From contig JAGAZG010000149.1 of NCBI GenBank assembly GCA_017940105.1, positions 1 to 5,120 on the forward strand: a stretch of 5,120 nucleotides of DNA. Reading direction: 5' to 3'. Position numbers and translations under genes: made by a program. This document shows, piece after piece, positions 1 through 5,120 of this stretch (its first letter is position 1; every line of letters begins with the position of its first letter). The notes under the pieces are model-generated. The model did no database searches, had not been told where the DNA came from, and was given only the letters and a program-made list of their open reading frames with translations. Source of the stretch: Mailhella sp. (GTDB taxonomy: Bacteria; Desulfobacterota; Desulfovibrionia; Desulfovibrionales; Desulfovibrionaceae).

Positions 1-1760
1 CAGCAGCAGTAGTCGAATTCTATGCCCTGCCCGATGCGGTTTGGGCCTCCGCCGAGAATGATGACTTTCTTTTTGTCATGTATTTCCAGTTCCCTTCCCA
101 TTTCGTATGTGGAATAGAAATAGGGGGTATAGGCTTCAAATTCTGCCGCGCAGGTGTCCACAAGGTAATAGACTGGCTGGGTCCCGGTGGCGCGCCTCAG
201 GTCGGCAACGTCAGATTCCGGACGCTTCCACATTTCTGCAAGCTGGCGGTCAGAAAATCCGTATTCCTTGGCGCGGCGCAGCAGGCGCACGAGCTCGGGG
301 TTGTCCGGAGTCATGGAATTGCCCAGGGCAAAGTCCCGCAGGCTTGCCTCCATGTTCACGATGTCGCGTATCTGCCGCAGGAACCAGCGGTCAATCAGGG
401 TGATTTCGTGGATTTCGTCCACGCTCATGCCTGCGAGCAGGGCATGGCGCAGGGCAAAAATGCGCTTTGAGTTTGGAACCCGCAGTTTCGCCATGATTTC
501 ATCCATGGGGGGCAGAGGGCTGCGAAAGCGGCTGCCAAGGCCTGGCGCGCCGATTTCAAGGGATCGCAGCCCTTTTTGCAGGGCTTCCTTGAACGTGCGC
601 CCTATGGCCATGCATTCGCCTACGCTTTTCATGGAAGTGGTGAGTTCGTCTTTTGCCCCGGCAAATTTTTCAAAGGTGAAGCGGGGTATTTTGACCACGC
701 AGTAATCTATGGCCGGTTCAAAGCTCGCCATGGTTTCGCGCGTGATGTCGTTGGGGATTTCGTCCAGGGTATAGCCAACGGCCAGCTTGGCGGCAATTTT
801 AGCGATGGGAAAGCCGGTCGCTTTTGAAGCAAGCGCAGACGAACGGGAAACGCGGGGGTTCATCTCTATGACGACAAGTTCCCCGTTGGCTGGGTTCAGG
901 CCGAACTGGACGTTCGACCCGCCGGTTTCCACGCCAATTTCACGCATGATGGCAAAGGAAGCATCGCGGATTTTCTGATATTCCACATCGGTGAGTGTCT
1001 GCACCGGTGCGACAGTTATCGAGTCTCCGGTATGCACGCCCATGGGATCGAGATTTTCTATGGAGCAGACGATCACGCAGTTGTCCTTGCGGTCGCGCAT
1101 GACCTCCATTTCTATTTCTTTCCAGCCAAGCACGGACTGTTCTATGAGCACTTCGCTGGTCATGCTGGCATCCAGTCCGCCTGCGGCAATTTCTTCGAGA
1201 TCTTCCTGGTTGTAGGCAACGCCGCCGCCTGAACCTCCAAGAGTGAAAGCCGGCCTGATGATCAGCGGGAAGGGCATGTCTGAAGCAATGCGGCGCACGT
1301 CTTCCATGCTGCGGGCTATTTCGCTTCGGGGCACCTTGATGCCTATGTGCTCCATGGCCTCGCGAAAGAGCTCGCGGCTTTCAGCCTTTTCAATGACTTC
1401 GGCATTGGCTCCTATGAGTTCTGCACCGCATTCCTTGAGCACGCCCATGCGGGCCAGTTCAAGGGCGGTGTTCAGTGCTGTCTGCCCTCCAAGCGTGGGC
1501 AGAATGGCATCTGGGCGTTCCTTGCGCACAATGGCGGCCACGGTTTCCGGTTCTATGGGCTCGATATAGGTGCGGTCTGCGAGTCCCGGATCCGTCATGA
1601 TGGTGGCAGGGTTGGAATTGACGAGAATGACTTCGTATCCTTCTTCTTTCAGAGCTTTCACAGCCTGTGTGCCGGAATAGTCAAATTCGCATGCCTGGCC
1701 GATCACGATCGGACCGGAGCCGATGACCATGATACGCCTTATGTCTGTACGCTTGGGCAT
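1..1760 (-). CDS. carB: Carbamoyl-phosphate synthase large subunit, N-terminal 586 residues (runs off left edge)
   Basis: The product uses two ATP, bicarbonate and glutamine-derived ammonia to make carbamoyl phosphate for pyrimidines and arginine, as the large chain of the cytoplasmic CarAB complex. The frame opens MPKRTDIRR and is collinear with E. coli CarB from the first residue. Visible landmarks are the biotin-carboxylase-like N domain (GSGPIVIGQACEFDYSG, 14-30), the ATP-grasp glycine loop RPAFTLGGSGGG (169-180), HTGDS (243-247) and the metal/ATP residues E299, N301 and R303 in VIEMNPRVSR. By recalled alignment R129, R169, H243 and E299 keep E. coli numbering. An oligomerisation region (about 405-555) follows, then the start of the second synthetase half, GGGPNRIGQGIEFDYCC, at the window edge. 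The usual length is about 1070-1080 residues, so roughly 490 are outside, including the allosteric domain. The ATG at 1758-1760 follows AGGAG (1767-1771) by six bases. No carA lies immediately upstream. The frame shows no disruption. Confidence 0.98.
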   Translation of the reverse strand, partial: MPKRTDIRRIMVIGSGPIVIGQACEFDYSGTQAVKALKEEGYEVILVNSNPATIMTDPGLADRTYIEPIEPETVAAIVRKERPDAILPTLGGQTALNTALELARMGVLKECGAELIGANAEVIEKAESRELFREAMEHIGIKVPRSEIARSMEDVRRIASDMPFPLIIRPAFTLGGSGGGVAYNQEDLEEIAAGGLDASMTSEVLIEQSVLGWKEIEMEVMRDRKDNCVIVCSIENLDPMGVHTGDSITVAPVQTLTDVEYQKIRDASFAIMREIGVETGGSNVQFGLNPANGELVVIEMNPRVSRSSALASKATGFPIAKIAAKLAVGYTLDEIPNDITRETMASFEPAIDYCVVKIPRFTFEKFAGAKDELTTSMKSVGECMAIGRTFKEALQKGLRSLEIGAPGLGSRFRSPLPPMDEIMAKLRVPNSKRIFALRHALLAGMSVDEIHEITLIDRWFLRQIRDIVNMEASLRDFALGNSMTPDNPELVRLLRRAKEYGFSDRQLAEMWKRPESDVADLRRATGTQPVYYLVDTCAAEFEAYTPYFYSTYEMGRELEIHDKKKVIILGGGPNRIGQGIEFDYCC

Positions 1761-1793
1761 AGTCCGCTCCTGGATTGTGTTTAAACTTCTGCT

Positions 1794-1822
1794 TAGTTAC
1801 CCGCTTATTTTGAGATAATCAA
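1794..1822 (-). promoter_or_regulatory. Weak candidate promoter for carB
   Basis: A terminator ends the upstream gene, so carB should have its own promoter in the 95 bases 1761-1855. The best fit I see is TTGATT (1817-1822, minus strand) 17 bases from TAACTA (1794-1799). The -35 is reasonable, but the -10 matches the consensus poorly. An imperfect inverted repeat (CGCTT at 1802-1806, AAGCG at 1821-1825) overlaps it and could be an operator or chance. The call rests mainly on position. Confidence 0.22.
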
Positions 1823-1855
1823 GCGCAGAGGCACGTGCCGCTGTGATGGACAGCA

Positions 1856-1884
1856 AAAAGCCATGGGGCTGGCCCATGGCTTTT
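1856..1884 (-). terminator. Intrinsic terminator between the CorC-like gene and carB
   Basis: A perfect 12-bp stem (1856-1867 with 1873-1884, AAAAGCCATGGG and its complement) has a 5-base loop. On the minus strand it starts five bases after the stop codon of the CorC-like gene and runs into a T5 stretch, as expected for a Rho-independent terminator. It can also fold on the plus strand, where TTTTATTTCT follows, but no plus-strand gene ends there. It separates the CorC-like gene from carB. Confidence 0.85.
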
Positions 1885-1888
1885 ATTT

Positions 1889-2707
1889 CTATTCTCTGCG
1901 CTCTGCGAGGACTGTGTGTATTTGCTTGGCGTCGGCTTCTGCAATGCTGAACAGCCATCCCGCAATTTCGAACTGCTCCCCTTTCTGGGGAACATGCCCG
2001 GCCTCAATGCTGAGATACCCGCCTATGGTATCGACTTCGTCGGATTCAAGGTGGATGCCCAGTTCTTCAAGCTCTTCAAGGTAAGCCCGGCCGGAAAGTT
2101 CGTAGCGTCCGTCTTCAAGGGGACGAATGTCTTCTTCTTTTGGGGCGTCGTGTTCGTCTTCTATGTCGCCCACGATTACCTCAAGCAAATCTTCAATGGT
2201 GGCAAGGCCGGACGTTCCGCCGTATTCGTCTACAACGATGGCAAGATGGTTTTTTCGGCTGCGGAATTCCTGAAGCAGTTCGCTGGCGATTTTAGTTTCG
2301 GGCACAAAGAAAGGTTCGCTCATGATGCCGTCCACAGGATCGCGCTGGTGTTCCGGCAGTATGAGTGAGTTGAGCAGATCCTTGGCATGCACTATGCCAA
2401 TGATGTTATCTCGTGTCTCTTTATATACGGGCAGGCGAGAATGCCCGGTTTCCACTATGGTGCCGGCCGCTTCTATGATGGGAGTGCCGGAGGCGAGGCA
2501 GTCGATATCTGTGCGCGGAGTCATGAGATCCTGCACCTGGATTTCATCCAGCGAAAGGATGGAAAGCAGCATCGATCCTTCCTCTGCTTTCAGTTCGCCT
2601 TCTTCGCGCGCTTCGCGGATGGCCTGCTCCAGATGATCTTCCGTCGTCTTGCCGGAAAAAAAGGCGCTTAATTTCGACCACAGGCTACTGTGGGTGTCTC
2701 CGTCCAA
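1889..2707 (-). CDS. corC: HlyC/CorC family protein: CBS-domain pair plus CorC/HlyC C-terminal domain
   Basis: This 272-residue soluble protein has the YbeX/CorC short architecture. CBS domain 1 covers about 57-115 (QVQDLMTPR at 57-65, GHSRLPVY at 88-95). CBS domain 2 covers about 123-185, with the family signature VVDEYGGTSGLATIEDLLE from 158 and GDIEDEHD following. The CorC/HlyC transporter-associated domain covers about 195-272, with EVDTIGG at 224-230. No DUF21 membrane domain precedes the CBS pair, so it is not the CorB/PaeA type. E. coli CorC has 292 residues. The family is linked to magnesium/cobalt efflux, and YbeX also to ribosome maturation; CBS pairs usually bind adenosine nucleotides. 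Its role here is inferred only. The start is a TTG (2705-2707) eight bases after GGAAGGAG. The frame stays open upstream to an ATG at 2851, but those 48 codons are unlike the family and lack a binding site. Its neighbours are neither ybeY nor lnt, the usual partners in enterobacteria. The symbol is by family resemblance. Confidence 0.9.
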   Translation of the reverse strand: MDGDTHSSLWSKLSAFFSGKTTEDHLEQAIREAREEGELKAEEGSMLLSILSLDEIQVQDLMTPRTDIDCLASGTPIIEAAGTIVETGHSRLPVYKETRDNIIGIVHAKDLLNSLILPEHQRDPVDGIMSEPFFVPETKIASELLQEFRSRKNHLAIVVDEYGGTSGLATIEDLLEVIVGDIEDEHDAPKEEDIRPLEDGRYELSGRAYLEELEELGIHLESDEVDTIGGYLSIEAGHVPQKGEQFEIAGWLFSIAEADAKQIHTVLAERRE

Positions 2708-2715
2708 AGAAGAAG

Positions 2716-2723
2716 CTCCTTCC
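2716..2723 (-). promoter_or_regulatory. Ribosome binding site that fixes a TTG start for the CorC-like gene
   Basis: GGAAGGAG on the minus strand ends eight bases before TTG (2705-2707). The first residues from that codon, MDGDTHSSLWSKL, sit at the position where short CorC proteins normally begin. No comparable site precedes the ATG at 2851 or the one 24 bases further in. Confidence 0.75.
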
Positions 2724-2779
2724 AATAAAGTTATGGCCGCTATTTTAGCTGGGCAGACTGGCGCGGCGGCAAAAACACG

Positions 2780-2810
2780 CAGCTTGCAGCCATTTACTGA
2801 CAGCTTGCAG
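2780..2810. repeat. Two-copy 10-bp direct repeat upstream of the CorC-like gene
   Basis: CAGCTTGCAG occurs at 2780-2789 and again at 2801-2810, exactly 21 bases apart start to start, that is two helical turns. It lies 73-103 bases upstream of the TTG start, where an operator could sit. A possible -10 (TAAAAT on the minus strand, about 2745-2750) lies just downstream, but its -35 is poor. A binding site is an inference; no known regulator motif was recognised. The rest of 2724-2897 holds no gene. Confidence 0.35.
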
Positions 2811-2835
2811 TCCGCAAGGTCCACCATATATTCAC

Positions 2836-2844
2836 TGTGGATAA
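2836..2844 (-). promoter_or_regulatory. Isolated perfect DnaA-box match
   Basis: The minus strand reads TTATCCACA, an exact match to the DnaA-box consensus TTATNCACA. I see no second box or AT-rich unwinding element around it, so this is not an origin. It lies upstream of the CorC-like gene and could be a regulatory DnaA site or coincidence. Confidence 0.3.
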
Positions 2845-2897
2845 AAGGCAAGCCAGCTCTTTATCTCGGCTGAAAAAACACGGCTCTAGAATGAGAA

Positions 2898-2927
2898 AAA
2901 GCGCTTCTCCATGCGGAGAGGCGCTTT
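2898..2927 (-). terminator. Intrinsic terminator of the hydrolase gene
   Basis: A 13-bp stem (2898-2910 with 2915-2927, containing one G-U wobble) closes on the 4-base loop ATGC. Read on the minus strand it lies 47 bases after the hydrolase stop codon and runs into TTTTTCTC, a typical Rho-independent form. It isolates the hydrolase from the CorC-like gene. Confidence 0.85.
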
Positions 2928-2974
2928 CAGTTTTGCCGCTTCCTCGTATTCTTGTCTGGCTGGCGTGCCGCAGG

Positions 2975-4054
2975 TTACTTCAGGTTGGCTTTGAAGAACG
3001 CGTCCATTCTGTCAAAGGGGATAACGTTCATGTTGTCGTACAGGTCCGTATGCACTGCTCCGGGAATGATCAGCAGTTCCTTGTTGTCGCCTTTGAGCTT
3101 TTTGAAGGCGTCTTCGCTGAAATAGCGCGAATGGGCCTTTTCTCCGTGAATGACGAGCACTGCGCTGCGTATTTCATCGCTGTAGGCCAGTATGGGCATG
3201 TTCATGAAAGACAGGGCGGATGTGGTGTTCCAGCCTTCGTTGGAGTTGAGCGAGCGCTTGTGATAGCCGCGGTCCGTTTTATAGTAGTCGTAATAGTCCT
3301 TCACGAAGAAAGGGGCGTCTTCGGGCAGCTTGTCGGGAACTCCTCCGGCACGCTGGTAACCGCCGTTTTTGTAATCGGCAGTGCGCTGCGCGTTGAGGGC
3401 CTTTCTGGCGTTGTATCTGCCTTCGGCGTCCATGGAGTCAAAGTAGCCCCTGGCCGTTACCCTGGTCATGTCATACATGGTGGAAGCTACGGTCGCCTTG
3501 ATGCGCGTATCCATGGCGGCGGCGTTCAGGGCCATGCCGCCCCAGCCGCATATGCCTATGATGCCGATGCGTTCAGGATCGACGTTGTCCTGAACAGACA
3601 AAAAGTCCACCGCGGCGGAAAAATCCTCGGTGTTGATGTCTGGCGAGGCCACAAAGCTAGGCTGGCCGCCGCTTTCACCCGTAAAGGAAGGGTCAAAGGC
3701 AATGGCAAGAAAGCCTCTTTCTGTCATTGCCTGGGCGTACAGTCCCGAGCTTTGCTCCTTTACTGCGCCAAATGGCCCGCTCACGGCAATGGCGGGCAGT
3801 TTGCCCTGTGCGCCTGCCGGTTCAAAAAGATCGGCTGCAAGTGTGATGCCGTAGCGGTTGACAAAGGTCACTTTGCGGTGATTGACCTTGGCGCTTTTGG
3901 GAAAAACCTTGTCCCAGTCCTGCGTAAGCTGCAGATCCTGCGTTTTCATCATGGCATGTTCCTTGGTGTTTGCCGCGGCGCATTGCTGCGCGGCGGACAT
4001 GGAAAGCATAAGCGCGCCTGTGCAGATGGCGGCGAGAAAAGCCTTTATGGTCAT
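2975..4054 (-). CDS. Secreted/periplasmic alpha/beta hydrolase (dienelactone hydrolase / YcjY-like)
   Basis: The 359-residue protein starts with a Sec-type signal peptide: MTIK, then a hydrophobic run to about residue 20, with likely cleavage near QCAA (about 24-27). No lipobox fits, so it is probably periplasmic. The mature part is an alpha/beta hydrolase: RYGITLAADLFEP (67-79), an oxyanion-hole region SGPFGAVKEQ (92-101), FDPSFTGESGG (120-130), the nucleophile elbow GICGWGG (167-173) with Cys169 in the usual Ser position, a cap-like insertion (about 195-285), HGEKAHSR (303-310) and the catalytic His335 in PGAVHTD. The acid is probably Glu305 or Asp315. A Cys nucleophile recalls dienelactone hydrolase and the YcjY-like group; the substrate cannot be read from sequence. 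The ATG at 4054 follows GGAGG (4060-4064) by five bases and gives a clean signal peptide. An in-frame ATG at 4114 would add 20 unlikely residues. It has its own promoter and terminator, so it is probably monocistronic. Confidence 0.88.
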   Translation of the reverse strand: MTIKAFLAAICTGALMLSMSAAQQCAAANTKEHAMMKTQDLQLTQDWDKVFPKSAKVNHRKVTFVNRYGITLAADLFEPAGAQGKLPAIAVSGPFGAVKEQSSGLYAQAMTERGFLAIAFDPSFTGESGGQPSFVASPDINTEDFSAAVDFLSVQDNVDPERIGIIGICGWGGMALNAAAMDTRIKATVASTMYDMTRVTARGYFDSMDAEGRYNARKALNAQRTADYKNGGYQRAGGVPDKLPEDAPFFVKDYYDYYKTDRGYHKRSLNSNEGWNTTSALSFMNMPILAYSDEIRSAVLVIHGEKAHSRYFSEDAFKKLKGDNKELLIIPGAVHTDLYDNMNVIPFDRMDAFFKANLK

Positions 4055-4098
4055 GCTGGCCTCCGTAAAAGTTGTTGCGTCTGATTGCCTGATAAAAA

Positions 4099-4126
4099 AG
4101 TATAGTGCCGGCAAATAAATGTCTAA
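4099..4126 (-). promoter_or_regulatory. Candidate promoter of the hydrolase gene
   Basis: On the minus strand TTAGAC (4121-4126) is 16 bases from TATACT (4099-4104), a five-of-six -10. Transcription would begin near 4092, giving a leader of about 38 bases that contains GGAGG before the ATG. It fits a sigma-70 type promoter. It diverges from the hutX promoter more than 100 bases away. Confidence 0.5.
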
Positions 4127-4232
4127 TGCTTATTTTTTATGGGATATCATGCTTAAAAATCATGGATAATTAAAGACGGAGATTTTGTTTCGTCATTAAA
4201 CGCGGCATGGCAAAAAGAGAAAGCATTTTATT

Positions 4233-4265
4233 GATATTGACATTCAAATTCATTATCTATAAATA
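4233..4265 (+). promoter_or_regulatory. hutX promoter with overlapping Fur-like site
   Basis: A perfect -35 TTGACA lies at 4237-4242. The -10 is TATAAA (4258-4263, spacer 15) or TAAATA (4260-4265, spacer 17). Superimposed is GATATTGA (4233-4240) facing TCATTATC (4250-4257), a 7-of-8 inverted repeat of the half-site in the classic Fur box. The spacer is 9 bases instead of 3, an insertion of one hexamer, and the stretch reads as adjacent NAT-type hexamers GATATT, GACATT, CAAATT and CATTAT. Fur bound here would block RNA polymerase, which suits a heme-use gene. The site is read by eye and the regulator is an inference. Confidence 0.6.
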
Positions 4266-4308
4266 ATTTATGCACACTTTATTCGCTTACAACTTGCCGG
4301 AGGAAATC

Positions 4309-4890
4309 ATGTCTTGTTCCCATTGCGGACGCTGCCGCCAGCAGAGCGGTTCAGCCCTGTCAGTTTCTGCCGCTCTCAAGCAAAAAAGGCCCTGGGTTTT
4401 GGGTGCGCTTGCACGTGCATGCGGCATGACCGAAAAAGAGGCGGCCAAAGAATTGCCCTGTGAAATGTGCGTGTTTGCCCCTGGTCATGCCTTTGAGAAG
4501 ATATGGAAAAGCATCAGCGGGTGGGATAGCGCCATATTTGTAAGCCAGCAAGGCGGTTTTGGCGTCAAGTACTGCGGCCGCATACCCGAAGGCCGTGCTG
4601 TAAGCGGAATTTACCATTTTTCTGGTGAAGGACCTCTGAGCGGGCATGTGCGTCTGGATTCCATATCTGAGATATGCTTTCTTTCCCTGCCGTTTATGGG
4701 GAGGGAAACCTGTTCCGTTCAGTTTTTTGATTTGGATGGCAGCGCTATGTTCGCTGTCCATGTTGGCAAGGTCGCCGGTGAACTTTCGCCGTATGCCAGG
4801 GCGTCGTTTATGTCCATGCGGGAAAAGGCGGAGCATGATGGCTTTGCCGTTTATGGCGGTTTTGAGATTCCCATGTATAAGGCGGTATGA
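4309..4890 (+). CDS. hutX: HutX/ChuX-family cytosolic heme carrier with cysteine-rich N-terminus
   Basis: Proteins of this family bind heme in the cytoplasm and pass it on for storage or breakdown after uptake. Of the 193 residues, about 17-193 follow the HutX pattern: an N-terminal helical part (ALKQKRPWVLGALARACGM, then TEKEAAKELP), FAPGHAFEKIWKSISGW (56-72), GIYHFSGEGPLSGHVRLDS (100-118) and the core LPFMGRETCSVQFFDLDG (127-144), then AMFAVHVGK. Usual length is about 165-180. The first 16 residues, MSCSHCGRCRQQSGSA, look like an added tail with cysteines at 3, 6 and 9; a second pair, CEMC (51-54), occupies a place where relatives usually have EEM. Nine cysteines in all is high. The ATG at 4309 follows GGAGG (4299-4303) by five bases; an in-frame ATG at 4270 lies at the predicted transcription start and lacks a binding site. 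The gene stands alone between its own promoter and terminator; no TonB receptor or heme ABC genes are in view. Confidence 0.88.
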   Translation: MSCSHCGRCRQQSGSALSVSAALKQKRPWVLGALARACGMTEKEAAKELPCEMCVFAPGHAFEKIWKSISGWDSAIFVSQQGGFGVKYCGRIPEGRAVSGIYHFSGEGPLSGHVRLDSISEICFLSLPFMGRETCSVQFFDLDGSAMFAVHVGKVAGELSPYARASFMSMREKAEHDGFAVYGGFEIPMYKAV

Positions 4891-4912
4891 TTTTTCTTGA
4901 GGGGCTGCAAAG

Positions 4913-4943
4913 AGCGGGGGAGGGAGAACTTCCCCCGCTTTTT
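4913..4943 (+). terminator. Intrinsic terminator of hutX
   Basis: A 9-bp stem (AGCGGGGGA 4913-4921 with 4931-4939) with a 9-base loop is followed by TTTTTG. It begins 23 bases after the hutX stop. On the opposite strand the same hairpin follows the stop (4946) of the possible transposase frame, so it may serve both, although the minus-strand T-run is short. Confidence 0.85.
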
Positions 4944-4945
4944 GT

Positions 4946-5119
4946 TTATCGGTATTTCCGTTCTGATATAATAACCTCGGCTTTCATGCCGATGAGGCCG
5001 CTCCCCGGCCTGAAGGCCGGTGGATTCGTTGCAGCCGGCTTGAGAGAGTCATTCCCCCCCCCAAAAAAAAAGCATAAGGTACGCTGGCATGATGCCTGTG
5101 CTGATCCTATATGGCGGAA
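4946..5119 (-). CDS. Possible C-terminal end of a TnpB-type (IS200/IS605) protein, partial
   Basis: A minus-strand frame is open from the right edge to TAA (4946-4948), 57 residues. It includes SLKPAATNPPAFRPGSGL, where NPPAFRPG is encoded by the hairpin at 5002-5024. TnpB-type proteins of IS200/IS605 elements commonly end this way because the element's right-end hairpin overlaps the end of tnpB; TnpB is an RNA-guided nuclease of these elements. The part nearer the edge is low-complexity where it crosses the T9G9 run, giving FFFGGG. The neighbouring frame, VPPYRISTGIMPAY from position 5120, is also open up to that run, so a one-base slip there may join two halves of a gene. No catalytic motif is inside the window; a non-coding element remnant is equally possible. 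Confidence 0.38.
   Translation of the reverse strand, partial: FRHIGSAQASCQRTLCFFFGGGNDSLKPAATNPPAFRPGSGLIGMKAEVIISERKYR
5002..5024 (-). repeat. Hairpin resembling an IS200/IS605 right-end palindrome
   Basis: CCGGCC (5005-5010) and GGCCGG (5015-5020) enclose a TGAA loop. The stem extends by TCC (5002-5004) with GGA (5022-5024), leaving T5021 bulged. Imperfect palindromes with an unpaired T and a CCTTCAGG centre on the tnpB strand are typical of IS200/IS605 ends. The orientation puts the element to the right of the window. A REP-like palindrome is the alternative. Confidence 0.45.
5054..5071. repeat. C9A9 homopolymer tract
   Basis: Nine C (5054-5062) are followed directly by nine A (5063-5071). 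Such a double run is rare in a genome of this composition and is prone to slippage in replication, transcription and sequencing. It lies inside the possible TnpB end, where a change of one base would switch frame. Confidence 0.9.
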
Positions 5120-5120
5120 C

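Noticed and set aside
78..1784. Several plus-strand open frames opposite carB
   Set aside because: The minus strand encodes an unbroken, highly conserved CarB; the plus-strand products are arginine/serine-rich or otherwise unlike any protein family.
1779..1786. GTTTAAAC palindrome upstream of carB
   Set aside because: An 8-bp palindrome in an AT-rich leader is plausible by chance and matches no known operator.
1819..2007. Minus-strand 62-residue frame overlapping the CorC-like gene end and terminator
   Set aside because: It is out of frame with a conserved gene and passes through the terminator hairpin; there is no support for translation.
2837..4084. A 415-residue plus-strand open frame opposite the hydrolase
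   Set aside because: It has no family resemblance and no ribosome binding site, and it is antisense to a well-supported hydrolase. It also runs through that gene's terminator and signal-peptide start, so it is a shadow of minus-strand codon use.
4055..4114. In-frame upstream ATG (4114) for the hydrolase
   Set aside because: It would put charged residues before the signal peptide and overlap the predicted promoter -10, while the ATG at 4054 has GGAGG at the right distance.
4055..4232. Small RNA or riboswitch in the AT-rich gap between the hydrolase and hutX
   Set aside because: Apart from the promoter elements listed I see no stable hairpin with a T-run and no recognised aptamer core in this stretch.
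4270..4308. In-frame upstream ATG (4270) for hutX
   Set aside because: It lies at about the predicted transcription start with no binding site; the ATG at 4309 has GGAGG five bases before it.
4360..4836. Minus-strand 158-residue open frame opposite hutX
   Set aside because: It is antisense to the recognisable HutX core and has no ribosome binding site or family features.

Overview
The window looks like chromosomal DNA of moderate GC from a Gram-negative anaerobe. The protein set is most reminiscent of Desulfovibrionaceae (sulfate-reducing Desulfobacterota), but that placement rests on overall impression and not on a marker gene. No rRNA, tRNA or CRISPR array was seen.

Layout. Three genes lie on the minus strand and are read from right to left: a secreted alpha/beta hydrolase (2975-4054), a short HlyC/CorC-type CBS-pair protein (1889-2707) and the first 586 residues of carbamoyl-phosphate synthase large subunit carB (1-1760, continuing off the left edge). 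A strong intrinsic terminator lies between each pair (2898-2927 and 1856-1884), so these are probably three separate transcription units and not one operon. Facing them on the plus strand is hutX (4309-4890), a cytosolic heme carrier of the HutX/ChuX family. It has its own promoter, a Fur-like site over that promoter, and its own terminator (4913-4943). The 254-base gap 4055-4308 is AT-rich and holds divergent promoters for the hydrolase and hutX. The right end (about 4946-5120) carries a hairpin and an open minus-strand frame that resemble the 3' end of an IS200/IS605 (tnpB-type) element lying mostly beyond the window, next to a C9A9 homopolymer tract.

Two starts were moved by ribosome-binding-site evidence. 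The CorC-like gene most likely begins at a TTG (2707), eight bases after GGAAGGAG, and the hydrolase begins at the ATG at 4054, just before a clear signal peptide.

How the genes relate. carB is housekeeping (pyrimidine and arginine precursor synthesis). The CorC-like protein is a probable ion-transport or membrane-associated accessory factor. hutX points to iron-regulated use of host or environmental heme. The hydrolase has no clear link to its neighbours. The most noteworthy points are the cysteine-rich HutX variant under a probable Fur site, and the possible tnpB-type element end at the right edge. I found no convincing novel multi-gene system.
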